A DNA stretch of 64,000 bases, taken from assembly GCF_004681185.1 (NCBI RefSeq), contig NZ_SRIF01000004.1:62001-126000 (forward strand), read 5' to 3'. The stretch comes from Haloarcula amylovorans (GTDB lineage: Archaea > Halobacteriota > Halobacteria > Halobacteriales > Haloarculaceae). A program made the position numbers and the translations under genes. A model generated the notes under the pieces. It made no database searches. It was not told the DNA's origin and saw nothing but the letters and a program-made list of their open reading frames with translations. Below, in pieces: positions 16,887-25,882 of the stretch (the stretch's first letter is position 1; every line of letters starts with the position of its first letter).

Positions 16887-17269
16887 GGTCGCTACACCAG
16901 GCACGCTGAGACCGTTTGAACGCCTGTGATCGCCGATAGTGCCTGAAACTGCCTTCGCCTTCGTTTGCATTTTAGTATAGCTATCCGGTATATCTATTCT
17001 GATGAGCCGAACAACTCAACTCCACGAGGTTCGTCTGCTACCGAGTCATATCTGTGAACGAGACCGTAATCGATGCCCCCGAAAGAAAAATTCACCGAAT
17101 ATGGACATGGACACATCTATTCAGATATTCTCTGTACTATCTATTGACAAACGTGGCGATTATATGCACAAAGTAGCTAAAGATATTTCAGGACGTTGTT
17201 GATACCTGTCGACACACCTCTACTCACGCCGAAACCCCCACCAATATTTCTAAACCGCCCGGAGGCCCG
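16887..17269. other. AT-rich, gene-free boundary strip
   Basis: 383 bases with clearly higher AT content than either side, including TTTAGTATAGCTATCC near 16972, GAAAGAAAAATTC near 17080 and TATCTATTGACAAACG near 17138. A 66-codon open frame at 17002-17202 has non-haloarchaeal codon use and low acidity and is probably chance. The strip separates conserved genes from the sugar island and may be an old integration boundary. No tRNA or att-like repeat was seen. Confidence 0.5.
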
Positions 17270-18121
17270 CTAGTCCCGCTCTTCTGTGACGGGGTTGGTC
17301 AGCGTTCCGATGCCCTCGATCTCGACGTCGACGGTGTCGCCCGGTTCGAGCAGTTCGGGCGGGTCGCGGAAGATGCCGACGCCGCCGGGGGTGCCCGTAG
17401 AGATAACGTCACCGGGACGTAGCGTCGTGAACCCGCTGATGTACTCGACGACCTCCTCGACGCCGAAGATGAACTCCTCGGTGTTCGAAGATTGCTTCGT
17501 CTCGCCATTGACGCGGCAGGCGACGTCCAGATTGGAAGGGTCCAGTCGGTCGTCGGGGACGAGCGTCGGTCCCATCGGTGCGAACGTATCGTAGCTCTTC
17601 CCGCGGAAGAACTGGCCGTCGTCGAACTGCGCGTCGCGGCCGCTTACGTCGTTTATCGCCGTGTAGCCGGCGACGTACTCCCGAGCCTCGTCGGCGGAGA
17701 CGTTCTTTGCCGTCCGACCGATGACGACGCCCAGTTCGACCTCGTAGTCCACTTCGTCGAGGTCGGTGGGGTGGACGATGGGGTCGTCGGGGTTGGTGAC
17801 GGCCGCGCCGGCCTTTCCGAACAGGAGCGGTCGCTCGGGGACCTCTTCGTCCTGTTCTTCGGCGTGGTCGTGGTAGTTCAGCCCGACGCAGACGATCTTC
17901 CCCGGTCGCGGTACCGGTGCGAGGAGTCGCGCATCTGCGACGGGGACGGCGTGGTCCTCGGCGGCGTCGACGGCGTCCTCGACGACTCGGAGGAAGCCGG
18001 GGTCGGTCAACTGCTGATACGTGATCTCTTCGCGAAGTCCCGTCAACGGGACGATTTCGTCGTTGCGGCGGACGCCCCATGCAGGAGTATCGCCAGTAGT
18101 GTATCGAACGAACTGCATCAA
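17270..18121 (-). CDS. Fumarylacetoacetate hydrolase-family enzyme, likely 2,4-diketo-3-deoxy-L-rhamnonate hydrolase
   Basis: 283 aa. FAH motifs are complete: CVGLNYHDHAEEQ, PLLFGKAGAAV, DYEVELGVVIG, NDVSGRDAQ and GKSYDTFAPMGP, ending GDVISTGTPGGVG. The family cleaves 2,4-diketo acids using a divalent metal. In the non-phosphorylating rhamnose pathway the FAH enzyme splits 2,4-diketo-3-deoxy-L-rhamnonate to pyruvate and L-lactate. The neighbours (dehydratase, dehydrogenases, lactonase, mutarotase, lactate-oxidation genes) make this the best role. It lies just downstream of the IclR gene in the same direction. Confidence 0.85.
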   Translation of the reverse strand: MMQFVRYTTGDTPAWGVRRNDEIVPLTGLREEITYQQLTDPGFLRVVEDAVDAAEDHAVPVADARLLAPVPRPGKIVCVGLNYHDHAEEQDEEVPERPLLFGKAGAAVTNPDDPIVHPTDLDEVDYEVELGVVIGRTAKNVSADEAREYVAGYTAINDVSGRDAQFDDGQFFRGKSYDTFAPMGPTLVPDDRLDPSNLDVACRVNGETKQSSNTEEFIFGVEEVVEYISGFTTLRPGDVISTGTPGGVGIFRDPPELLEPGDTVDVEIEGIGTLTNPVTEERD

Positions 18122-18169
18122 CGGGTACTGCCAGCGCGGAGAACCTAACTGTTGTGTTCGACGCCAACC

Positions 18170-18928
18170 CTACGAGTAGGTCAGGTTCACCTCGATGACG
18201 TTGGCGCTGCGGAGAATCTGGTCCGGAATCTCGTCGGTGAACCGCTCTTCCTGCATCCGACTCTTCGGGCCAGAGACGCTCACCGCGGCGATGGCGTAGC
18301 CGTCCTCATCGACGATGGGGGCCGCGAGACACCGCATACCCTTGACGCGCTCCTCGTCGTCGTAGGCGTACCCTCGTTCCCGAACCTGATCGAGCGTATC
18401 GAAGAGTTCCGCTCTGTCCGTTATCGTCTGCTCGGTCACCTTCGGAAGTCCGTGACGGTCGAGAATCGCCTCGACCTTCGCTCGTGGCCGAAACGCCATG
18501 ATGGTTTTTCCCAGCGCCGTCGTCTGTAGGGGAACGCGCATCCCAGCGTGCGTGTCCAACTGGACCGCGTTCTGCCCGCGCGCTTTGTACAGGAAGACGC
18601 CGAGGCCGTGTTCTTCGATCATGAAGTTGGCGTGCTCACCGGTCTTCTCGGCCAGTTCGTCTATCTCCGGACGTGCAATCTCGAATACCTTCTGGCGCGA
18701 CCGGGCCTGATTGCCCAACTGGAGGAATCGAGTGCTCACGTAGTACTCCTTGCCCTCCTTGACGAGGTACTCCTCCTGTTCGAGCGTCCGGAGGTGATCG
18801 TGGACGGTGCTGGTCGGTTTATCGAGGCGCTGTGCCACCTCGGAGACGCCGGCACCTTCGAGTTCGCGGAGCGTCTCGACCACTTCGAGCGAGATTTTCG
18901 CCGCCTTGACGGGCACGGGTTCGGTCAT
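18170..18928 (-). CDS. IclR-family transcriptional regulator
   Basis: 252 aa from ATG 18928 (an in-frame ATG at 18997 would add an unusual basic segment). Residues 1-65 hold the winged helix (GAGVSEVAQRLDKPTSTVHD as recognition region), residues 75-250 the IclR effector domain (EIARPEIDELAEKTGEHANF, then GLPKVTEQTITDR, KGMRCLAAPIV and AAVSVSGPKSRM). It is transcribed with the FAH gene and probably senses a rhamnose pathway intermediate. A 20-base palindrome lies 62 bases upstream. Confidence 0.9.
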   Translation of the reverse strand: MTEPVPVKAAKISLEVVETLRELEGAGVSEVAQRLDKPTSTVHDHLRTLEQEEYLVKEGKEYYVSTRFLQLGNQARSRQKVFEIARPEIDELAEKTGEHANFMIEEHGLGVFLYKARGQNAVQLDTHAGMRVPLQTTALGKTIMAFRPRAKVEAILDRHGLPKVTEQTITDRAELFDTLDQVRERGYAYDDEERVKGMRCLAAPIVDEDGYAIAAVSVSGPKSRMQEERFTDEIPDQILRSANVIEVNLTYS

Positions 18929-18989
18929 ATCCGTATCAAAGCGAGATTTCGAAAAAAGCTTTTCCGTCATTGCCGGAACGGATGATCCC

Positions 18990-19009
18990 TTCGCCACAGC
19001 AGTGGCAAA
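18990..19009. promoter_or_regulatory. Inverted repeat upstream of first IclR gene
   Basis: TTCGCCACAGCAGTGGCAAA is a near-perfect palindrome: arms TTCGCCAC and GTGGCAAA around AGCA, 7 of 8 pairs. It lies between the IclR gene and the LLM gene, upstream of the IclR start. Dimeric regulators bind such sites, so autoregulation is a reasonable inference. Confidence 0.4.
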
Positions 19010-19071
19010 GCTACCGAACCTGATCGTTACTGTCTGAGATACTCGCTGGTGACGGTCGCCGACTGCTCCGG

Positions 19072-20103
19072 TTACCGGAATTCCGGGATGACCTCGTCGG
19101 CGAACAGTTCCATTCCGCTGGTGTCGGGGAAATCAACGAACCAGCACTGGAACTTCGTGACGCCGGCCTCGATCCGGCGCTCGATGGCCTCGGCGCACTC
19201 TTCGGGCGTGCCCATGACGAAGAACTCACGGGCGTCCTCGACGGTCCGAATCGGTGCCTGGTCCTGATACTCCTCCTCGAACTGGATTGGCGTCATGCGG
19301 TCGACCAGTCTGTCAAACTTTGCCTCGTCGCGCGTGCAGATGACGTGACCGTCCCAGGAGTACTCGATGTCCTCGGGGTCGCGGCCGACGGTGTCGCAGT
19401 GGTCTTCGATGACGCCGATCTTGTGGCTCAGCGTCTCTACGTCGCCGTTGAACACGTCGGTGTTCCAGATGTCGGCGTGTTTAGCGACTAGTTTGAGCGT
19501 CACCTCTTCGCCCTGTCCGCCGACCAGAATCGGCGGGTGCGGGTCCTGTACGGGTGTCGGTGCACAGGGGGCGTCCTCGATTTGATAGTGGTCACCGTCG
19601 AAGCTCGCACCGTCGCTCCCGGCGTCCCACATCCGCTTCATCAACCGAATCGACTCGTCTAAGCGCATCAACCGCTCGAAGCCGTCGCGGTACTCCCAGC
19701 CGTAGGCCTCGTACTCGGGTTCGTGCCATCCGGCACCCAAGCCGAGTTCCAGCCGACCGTCCGAAATGACGTCGAGCGTCGCCGCCATCTTCGCCACCAG
19801 CGCGGGGTTGCGGTAGTCGTTACAGAGCACGAGCGAGCCGAGGTTGATGTCCTCGGTGAAGCCGGCCATCGCCGACAGGAGCGTCCAACACTCGTACTCG
19901 GCGCGGTCGCGGCCCAGCATCAGGTGGTCCGGTGCCCAGGCGGCGTCGAAGCCCAACTCTTCGGCCTTCTCGATGCCCATCCGCGTCGTCTCCCAGTCGA
20001 GGGCCTCGTACGCCGGCGTGTCCCGGTGAACCGGCTCGTCGTCGCCGGCGTCCGGCGCACCGGCGAAGACGGGGACGTTGTACTCGAAGCTGATGTCCGA
20101 CAT
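19072..20103 (-). CDS. F420/flavin LLM-class oxidoreductase in rhamnose operon
   Basis: 343 aa from ATG 20103; the open frame upstream is in the dehydratase gene. Luciferase-like monooxygenase fold: GIEKAEELGFDAAWAPDHLM, INLGSLVLCNDYRNPALVAK, GRLELGLGAGWHEPEYEAYG, PPILVGGQGEEVTLKL and EDIEYSWDGHVI. The set resembles F420-dependent members more than FMN monooxygenases. Its start is 2 bases after the stop of the dehydratase gene, so it is tightly coupled and probably acts on a rhamnose-derived or related sugar acid. The exact reaction is unknown. Confidence 0.85.
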   Translation of the reverse strand: MSDISFEYNVPVFAGAPDAGDDEPVHRDTPAYEALDWETTRMGIEKAEELGFDAAWAPDHLMLGRDRAEYECWTLLSAMAGFTEDINLGSLVLCNDYRNPALVAKMAATLDVISDGRLELGLGAGWHEPEYEAYGWEYRDGFERLMRLDESIRLMKRMWDAGSDGASFDGDHYQIEDAPCAPTPVQDPHPPILVGGQGEEVTLKLVAKHADIWNTDVFNGDVETLSHKIGVIEDHCDTVGRDPEDIEYSWDGHVICTRDEAKFDRLVDRMTPIQFEEEYQDQAPIRTVEDAREFFVMGTPEECAEAIERRIEAGVTKFQCWFVDFPDTSGMELFADEVIPEFR

Positions 20104-20105
20104 GG

Positions 20106-21311
20106 TCACTCCAGTGCGAAGTGGTCGAGCGCCTCGCGGTTGAGTTCGGCGCTCAGGCCGACGCCGTCGGGGAGCGGGATGACGCCGTCGTTCGCGTCGG
20201 GCGGGTGCTGGTAGATGGCGTCGGCGTACGTCGAGTCCTTCTCGCCCTGTTGCTCCTGATACCACTCGGGGATGGGAAAGTACTCCGCCATCGGCGCGTT
20301 GGTCGAGGCTGCGATGAAGTGCAGGTGCGGGTTCGTTCCCGTGTGGGGGATGATCGGCACGTCGTGAGCGCTGGCCATCGCATCGACGCGCTGGAGTTCG
20401 GTCAGACCACCCATCCGGTGGACGTCAGGCTGGAGGATGTCGACCGTCTCCTTCTCCAGCATCTCCTTGTACCCCCACCGGGTGAACTCGTGTTCGCCGC
20501 CGGAGATCGGCACGTCCGTGGACGCGCGGAGCTCGGCGTAGCCGTCGAGGTCGTCGGGAATGACCGGCTCCTCGACCCACTCCATGTCGTACTTCTCCAG
20601 TCGGCCGAGCATCTTCTTCGCGTACCGAACCGACCAACCCATGTAGGCGTCGCCGGCGAGTTTGATGTCGTGGCCGACGGCCTCTCTGACCGTCCGGACG
20701 ATTTCCTCGTTTTTCTCCATGCCCTTCCGTCCGGCCTCGGGACCGTACTGGAAGCGCAGTTTCATCGCGTCGAAGCCCGCCTCGACGTAGTCCATCGCCT
20801 CGCGTTCGAGCGTGTCGAGGTCGACGGGGTGGAGGTTGCTCGCGTAGCAGTCGATCTCGTTCTCGACGGGGCCGCCGAGCAGTTCGTATACCGGTTTGTC
20901 GGCCTCTTTCCCGGCGATGTCCCAGAGTGCGAGGTCGACGGCGCTGATGGCCTCGATGGCCGCGCCCTTCCGACCGAACGGAATCGTCGCGCGGTACATG
21001 ATGTCCCACAGTTTCTCGCGTTCGGTCGGGTCCTCGCCGACGACGAGTTTCGAGAGCGTCTCGTCGACGATGGTCTCGATTGCGCCGGTCGCCCAGTTAC
21101 CGTGGCCGACGCCCGTGATGCCGGCGTCGGTCTCGACTTCGACGACGACGTCGCCGACCGGTCCCATCCACTTCCGACGGGCTTGGGGGTTGTCGCCCTC
21201 GGCGTTGTTGTACTCCTCGTACTTGCTCATCACCGTGACGAGCGGGAACTCGACGAACTCGCCCCAGGACTCCGTACTGACCTTGGTCGCGGATATATCT
21301 GTGATCTCCAT
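20106..21311 (-). CDS. Enolase-superfamily dehydratase, L-rhamnonate dehydratase-like
   Basis: 401 aa. It has the MSKYEEYNN phrase of rhamnonate dehydratases, catalytic-barrel ligands in GDAYMGW (Asp), MEWVEEP (Glu) and SGGEHEFTRWG (Glu), then DILQPDVHRMGGLTE and a His in IIPHTGTNPHLH. These follow the RhmD subgroup pattern, which dehydrates L-rhamnonate to 2-keto-3-deoxy-L-rhamnonate with Mg2+. The C-terminal GLSAELNREAL also matches. A close sugar acid such as L-fuconate or L-mannonate remains possible. Operon with the LLM gene. Confidence 0.85.
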   Translation of the reverse strand: MEITDISATKVSTESWGEFVEFPLVTVMSKYEEYNNAEGDNPQARRKWMGPVGDVVVEVETDAGITGVGHGNWATGAIETIVDETLSKLVVGEDPTEREKLWDIMYRATIPFGRKGAAIEAISAVDLALWDIAGKEADKPVYELLGGPVENEIDCYASNLHPVDLDTLEREAMDYVEAGFDAMKLRFQYGPEAGRKGMEKNEEIVRTVREAVGHDIKLAGDAYMGWSVRYAKKMLGRLEKYDMEWVEEPVIPDDLDGYAELRASTDVPISGGEHEFTRWGYKEMLEKETVDILQPDVHRMGGLTELQRVDAMASAHDVPIIPHTGTNPHLHFIAASTNAPMAEYFPIPEWYQEQQGEKDSTYADAIYQHPPDANDGVIPLPDGVGLSAELNREALDHFALE

Positions 21312-21427
21312 GGCGTGCTGTCCTGAACTATTCGCGCACTAGGACTAATATCTTTCCATGATTATTTTACGCAATAAATGTGCAGAGATGACTCTATGTG
21401 GCCCGGTACGCGCGGTCGCCACGGCAC

Positions 21428-22459
21428 TCACTCCGCGAACTGGAACACCGGTTTGCAGGTCTCCGATTCGAGGAACGACTCGAAGGCGGCTGCCGGGTCG
21501 TCCGTGCTGAAGGAGGCGTCCAGTATCGCGTCGACGTCGATCTCTCCCCGTTCCATCAGTCGGAGCGCCTGCTCGAAGTTCGTCCACGTCGATCCGTAAG
21601 AGGTGTTGATGTCCACCTCGCCGCGGACCACGTCGGTCAGCGCGAACTCGCTGTCGTCGTTCGGGATGCCCACGACGACGACCTGCCCGCCCTTCCGGAC
21701 GAAGTCGGCGGCGGTCCCGACACCGGTGTGATGGCCCGTCGAGTCGAACACGACGTCGAACCCGATGCCGTCGGTGAACGTCTCGGTCCGGGCTTCGAGG
21801 CTCTCCGACTGGGCGTTGATCGTCTCGATGCCGAGGTCCGCAAGCAGCGGCAGCCGATACACCGCGTCCTGGTCGAGTCCGGAGACGACGACGTTCGCGC
21901 CGAGCGAGTCGGCGACGGCCGCCACGAGGACGCCGATCGGCCCCGGTCCCTCGATCAGGACGTTGTCGCCCGGCGTCGTCTTCGACTGGCTGAAGACCGC
22001 GCGAGTGGCGATGCTCGTCGGCTCCGTAATCGCTGCGTGCCGGAGCGGGACGGCTTCGGGGACCGCGTGGAGGTGCTTCGACTCGACCGCGACGTACTCG
22101 GCGTAGGCCCCGTCTCTGTGCATTCCCGTAATAGAGAAGTTCTGACAGACGTTGGGTTGGCCGTTCTTGCACTGGAAACACTGCCCGCAGTCGTGAATCG
22201 GCTCCTCGATGACTTTCTGCCCCTCGGTGAAGTTCTCGACGTCGGCCCCCACGTCCACGACCGTGCCGGAGTACTCGTGGCCCATGATACGCGGGATGGG
22301 GATCCACTCGTATCCGCCGTCGTACTTGTAGGCGTGCGCGTCGCTCCCACACAGCCCGGCTGTGTGGACCTCGACGAGAACTTCGTCACTGTCGATCGTC
22401 GGCGTCTCCCGCTCCTGTGTCTCCACGGAGCGGGGACCCGTCTGAACAATTGCTTTCAT
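21428..22459 (-). CDS. Zinc-dependent alcohol dehydrogenase (sugar acid or keto-deoxy acid)
   Basis: 343 aa from ATG 22459. Medium-chain dehydrogenase: catalytic zinc site GLCGSDAHAY and GHEYSGTVVD, structural zinc lobe CGQCFQCKNGQPNVC, and Rossmann motif GPGPIGVLVAAVA (about residue 170). It lies 116 bases upstream of the dehydratase gene, same strand. In the diketo pathway it may oxidise 2-keto-3-deoxy-L-rhamnonate to the 2,4-diketo acid, or the sugar itself; which of this enzyme and the SDR at 31451 does which step is not decided by sequence. Confidence 0.85.
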   Translation of the reverse strand: MKAIVQTGPRSVETQERETPTIDSDEVLVEVHTAGLCGSDAHAYKYDGGYEWIPIPRIMGHEYSGTVVDVGADVENFTEGQKVIEEPIHDCGQCFQCKNGQPNVCQNFSITGMHRDGAYAEYVAVESKHLHAVPEAVPLRHAAITEPTSIATRAVFSQSKTTPGDNVLIEGPGPIGVLVAAVADSLGANVVVSGLDQDAVYRLPLLADLGIETINAQSESLEARTETFTDGIGFDVVFDSTGHHTGVGTAADFVRKGGQVVVVGIPNDDSEFALTDVVRGEVDINTSYGSTWTNFEQALRLMERGEIDVDAILDASFSTDDPAAAFESFLESETCKPVFQFAE

Positions 22460-22643
22460 AGTTGCTGATAGAGGTCGGTTTACTCGACTCACTCGGAACA
22501 TACAGACACTGGCGTTAATACTTTTGGGTGTCTCGACACAGAATTGCCGAAATTGATGGCCTCGAAGCCTCTAACGACGACTTCGCTCTCTCCCGGTTCT
22601 CTCGTCTGCCTGTCGCAGCAGGTTGTGCTACCGAGTAGTCTGT

Positions 22644-23810
22644 TCAGGCTTCGACGCTGTCCGCCGTCGCCGACCCGTCCGTCCGTTCCACGACGAGCCG
22701 TCCTTTCAACAGCTCTCCGGTCTCCGCGTCGAACAGGTAGACGTGCTCCGGAGCGATAGTGAGCGATAGCTCGTCGCCCGAGGAGAGGTCGTGGAAGTTC
22801 CCGACCGTCGCCGTCACGTCGCCGAGCGCGGAACTCCCGTGGACGATCGCCTCGGTGCCGATCGGTTCGACGACGCGAATGTCCGTATCGAACGCCGGCC
22901 CGTCCAGCGCGTGGTTGCGCCGCTGGTAGAGGTCCTGCGGACGGAAGCCGACGAGCACATCGTCGGTCGTTATCTCGGTGTCGACGAGTCGCTTCGGGAT
23001 GTCGAACGACGCCGACTCCATGTCGACGCGGTAGGCGTCGCCCTGCTCCCCGATCGTCGCATCGAAGAGATTCATGTCCGGGCTGCCGACGAACTGCGCG
23101 ACGAAGAGGTTCGCCGGTTCGTTGAACACCTGGTCAGGCGTCCCCAATTGTTGGAGTTGCCCCTCGTTGAGGACGGCGATCTTGTCCGCGATTGTCATCG
23201 CCTCCTCCTGATTGTGCGTGACGTACGCGGAGGTGATGCCGACCTCCGACTGGAGTTCGTCGATTTCGGTCCGCATCGTCTTTCGGAGTTGTGCGTCTAA
23301 GTTCGCCAGCGGTTCGTCGAAGAGGAACAGCCGCGGCTCACGGATGATGGCGCGACCGAGCGCGACACGCTGTTTCTGCCCGCCGGAGAGCTGTGCGGGC
23401 TTGTTGTTGAGCAGTTCCTCGATCTCCAGCATCTCGGCGACCTCCCTCACTCGGGCGTCGATCTCGTCGCCAGTCATATCGTTGTCCTCGCGGCGGAGCC
23501 CGAACCCGAGGTTCTCCCCGACAGTCATGTGGGGGTACAATGCGAAATCCTGGAACACCATCGCAACGTCCCGGTTTCGCGCCTTGACGTCGTTGACGAC
23601 GGTGCCGTCGAACCGGACCTCACCGTCGGTCGGCTCTTCCAGCCCGCCGATCATCCGGAGCGTGGTCGTCTTCCCACAGCCGCTCGGACCCAGTAAGACG
23701 AGAAACTCCCCGTCGGGAACGTCGATGTCGAGGTCGTTTACCGCGACGATTCCCTCCTTCTCGGGGTCGCCGAACACTTTCGTGACACCGTCTAACTCTA
23801 TGTGTGTCAT
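22644..23810 (-). CDS. Sugar ABC transporter ATPase (MalK/UgpC type), importer 1
   Basis: 388 aa. Walker A GPSGCGKTTTLR, Q-loop in VAMVFQDFALYPH, signature LSGGQKQR, Walker B RLFLFDEPLANLD, and switch His in YVTHNQEEAM. The C-terminal 140 residues are the TOBE/MalK regulatory fold (VGFRPQDLY, LTIAPEHVYLFDAETGE). It drives the adjacent permeases. The gene is last in the order binding protein, MalF, MalG, ATPase and has its own 120-base upstream gap. Confidence 0.94.
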   Translation of the reverse strand: MTHIELDGVTKVFGDPEKEGIVAVNDLDIDVPDGEFLVLLGPSGCGKTTTLRMIGGLEEPTDGEVRFDGTVVNDVKARNRDVAMVFQDFALYPHMTVGENLGFGLRREDNDMTGDEIDARVREVAEMLEIEELLNNKPAQLSGGQKQRVALGRAIIREPRLFLFDEPLANLDAQLRKTMRTEIDELQSEVGITSAYVTHNQEEAMTIADKIAVLNEGQLQQLGTPDQVFNEPANLFVAQFVGSPDMNLFDATIGEQGDAYRVDMESASFDIPKRLVDTEITTDDVLVGFRPQDLYQRRNHALDGPAFDTDIRVVEPIGTEAIVHGSSALGDVTATVGNFHDLSSGDELSLTIAPEHVYLFDAETGELLKGRLVVERTDGSATADSVEA

Positions 23811-23930
23811 TGCAAATTGCTACCATCCACCGCATAATAAAGTTACTGTCCTCCCGCGCTCAGACGGGACCAAAAGTCGATCGAGACGAACGCCGATACG
23901 CGAGTTTCGAGGGGGGTTCGGGGTGGGTCG

Positions 23931-24899
23931 TTACCCCTTGATGGCCCCGCCGGTCAGCCCCTGCACGAAGTACCGCTGGATGTACGCCAGTCCCAGCAAC
24001 ACCGGGATAGAGACGATGATCGACGCCGCTGCGACGACGTTCCACTGGGTGTTGAAACCCTGCACGAACGTCAGCAGCCCTGGTGGGACGGTGAACTTCG
24101 AATTGTCCAGCAGCGTCAGCGCGAACACCAACTCGTTCCACGCCAAGAGGAACGCGAAGATGAACGACGCGATGAGCGAGTTGCGCGCCATCGGAACGAG
24201 GACGTACCAGAACGTCTCGAAGGCCGAACACTGGTCGATGCGCGAGGCCTCGATGATGGAGTCCGGGAAGTCGTCGAAGAAGCCCTTCATGAGCCAGACG
24301 ACGAACGGCGCGGTCATCGCGCCGTAGATGAGGATGAGCGCGAGGTGCGTGTTGAACAGGCCGAGTGCCGAGATGAGTTCCCACTCTGGGACCATGATGG
24401 CCGTCCCTGGGAACATCAGCGACGCCAGCAACAGGCTCATCAGCAGGTTCTTCCCGCGGAACTCCCGCCGAGAGAGAACGTACGACGCCCCGGTGCCGAG
24501 GACGACGGCGATGAGACCCGCCCCGACCGCGACCTTCAGACTGCTCAGGACGAGGCCGAGGACGTTGATGTCGATGGCCGAGGACACCTGAATGCCGAAC
24601 AGGCTGTTGACGAGGCCAGCGTACCCACCGGCCTGAATCGACGACTCGATGACGAGTCTGAACCCCTGAAGCGAGAAGTCCTCCGGGAAGATGGTCGGCG
24701 GAATCTGCTGAATCTCCGCCGTCGTCTTGAAGGCCGTCACGACCATCCAGTAGAGGGGGAACAGGACGAACACGCCGATGACCAGCATCAAGAGACCGAT
24801 GGCCGTCTTTCTGACGTACGCTCCAGACTTCGAGTCGTAGAGCCACGATTGATTCTTCCGGTACTCCGCCGTCGGGTCTGTGTTGTCTGTCGCCATCAC
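23931..24899 (-). CDS. Sugar ABC transporter permease, MalG-type, importer 1
   Basis: 322 aa with six predicted membrane helices. The EAA loop that docks on the ATPase reads SIIEASRIDQCSAFETFWY, with VLVPMARNSL after it. A long N-terminal extension (about 30 residues, TDNTDPTAEYRKNQSW) is cytoplasmic. The C-terminus is typical (YFVQGLTGGAIKG). Start overlaps the stop of the upstream permease gene by 4 bases. Confidence 0.93.
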   Translation of the reverse strand: MMATDNTDPTAEYRKNQSWLYDSKSGAYVRKTAIGLLMLVIGVFVLFPLYWMVVTAFKTTAEIQQIPPTIFPEDFSLQGFRLVIESSIQAGGYAGLVNSLFGIQVSSAIDINVLGLVLSSLKVAVGAGLIAVVLGTGASYVLSRREFRGKNLLMSLLLASLMFPGTAIMVPEWELISALGLFNTHLALILIYGAMTAPFVVWLMKGFFDDFPDSIIEASRIDQCSAFETFWYVLVPMARNSLIASFIFAFLLAWNELVFALTLLDNSKFTVPPGLLTFVQGFNTQWNVVAAASIIVSIPVLLGLAYIQRYFVQGLTGGAIKG

Positions 24900-25822
24900 A
24901 TCTCACCTCGGACCTTGTCGTAGAACTGAATGTAGTAGTACGAGAACACCAGCAGGACGACGAACAGCATCACCGACAGCGCCGAGGCGAAGCCGACTTC
25001 GAAGTCGACGAACGCCGCCCGGTATATCATCACCGGGAGAGTACTGCTGGAGACGCCGGGGCCGCCCTTCGTCATTACCCACACCATCGAGAAGTTCCGC
25101 ACGTTGTAGATGAGCATCAGGAGGAAGCCGATGGCGAGGTTGTACTTCATCATGGGGATGGTGACGTAGCGGAACTGCTCCCACGGGGTCGCCCCGTCCA
25201 TCCGCGCGGCTTCGTAGAGGTGCTCGTCGATGCCTTGGAACGAGGTCAGCGTCAGGAGCGCGAACAGCGGCGCGAGCCGCCAGATCATACCGACGATGGG
25301 CGGCCACAGTGACAGGTCGGAGGAGCCGAGCATGACGATGTACTCGTTGACGATGCCCAGTTGGACGAGCAGTTCGTTGATGATACCTTGTGACCCGCCG
25401 AACATGAACTGCCAGATGGACGCCCCGACGACCCGCGGGAGGACCCACGGGATGAGGACGATTGCGCTGGCGACGCTCGTGTACGGCAGTTTCTCGTGGA
25501 GCAACCAGCCCATCAGGAAGCCGAGGACGATGGCGACCAGGCTGCCGACCGTCACCCAGACGAACGTGTTCCAGAGCACTTGGTGGATGTCCGGATTGCT
25601 CCAGATCTCGGCGTAGTTCGCCAGGCCGACGAACTCCGCTTCGTCGGGTGCGAGCAGGTCCTTCGAGAAGAAACTGGAGTAGACGGCCCTGACGATGGGG
25701 TAGAGGATGAACACTCCGACGAGCGCCATCACCGGGAGGATTGGGAGATACACCCGAACGCTCTCCGGAATGCGTCCGACCAGGCTATCGGACGACGATT
25801 TCGCGCTGTCTACGTAACTCAT
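24896..25822 (-). CDS. Sugar ABC transporter permease, MalF-type, importer 1
   Basis: 308 aa with six predicted membrane helices, first at PILPVMALVGVFILYPIVRA. The EAA loop reads LYEAARMDGATPWEQFRYV followed by TIPMMKYNL. It pairs with the MalG-type permease (overlap ATGA) to form the translocation pore. It follows the binding-protein gene by 60 bases in the same direction. Confidence 0.93.
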   Translation of the reverse strand: MSYVDSAKSSSDSLVGRIPESVRVYLPILPVMALVGVFILYPIVRAVYSSFFSKDLLAPDEAEFVGLANYAEIWSNPDIHQVLWNTFVWVTVGSLVAIVLGFLMGWLLHEKLPYTSVASAIVLIPWVLPRVVGASIWQFMFGGSQGIINELLVQLGIVNEYIVMLGSSDLSLWPPIVGMIWRLAPLFALLTLTSFQGIDEHLYEAARMDGATPWEQFRYVTIPMMKYNLAIGFLLMLIYNVRNFSMVWVMTKGGPGVSSSTLPVMIYRAAFVDFEVGFASALSVMLFVVLLVFSYYYIQFYDKVRGEM

Positions 25823-25882
25823 AGTTGGATGGTACCGGGTGTCATGTTATGTAGCTATGATAAACGGTCGTACTCTCGGAGC

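Noticed and set aside
17002..17202. 66-codon plus-strand frame in the AT-rich strip
   Set aside because: Codon use and amino acid composition are not haloarchaeal, and no promoter or family resemblance is visible.
20121..21326. 401-codon plus-strand frame opposite the dehydratase gene
   Set aside because: It is the antisense of the RhmD-like gene, which has all family motifs. High GC codon bias makes mirror frames open. The product resembles no family.
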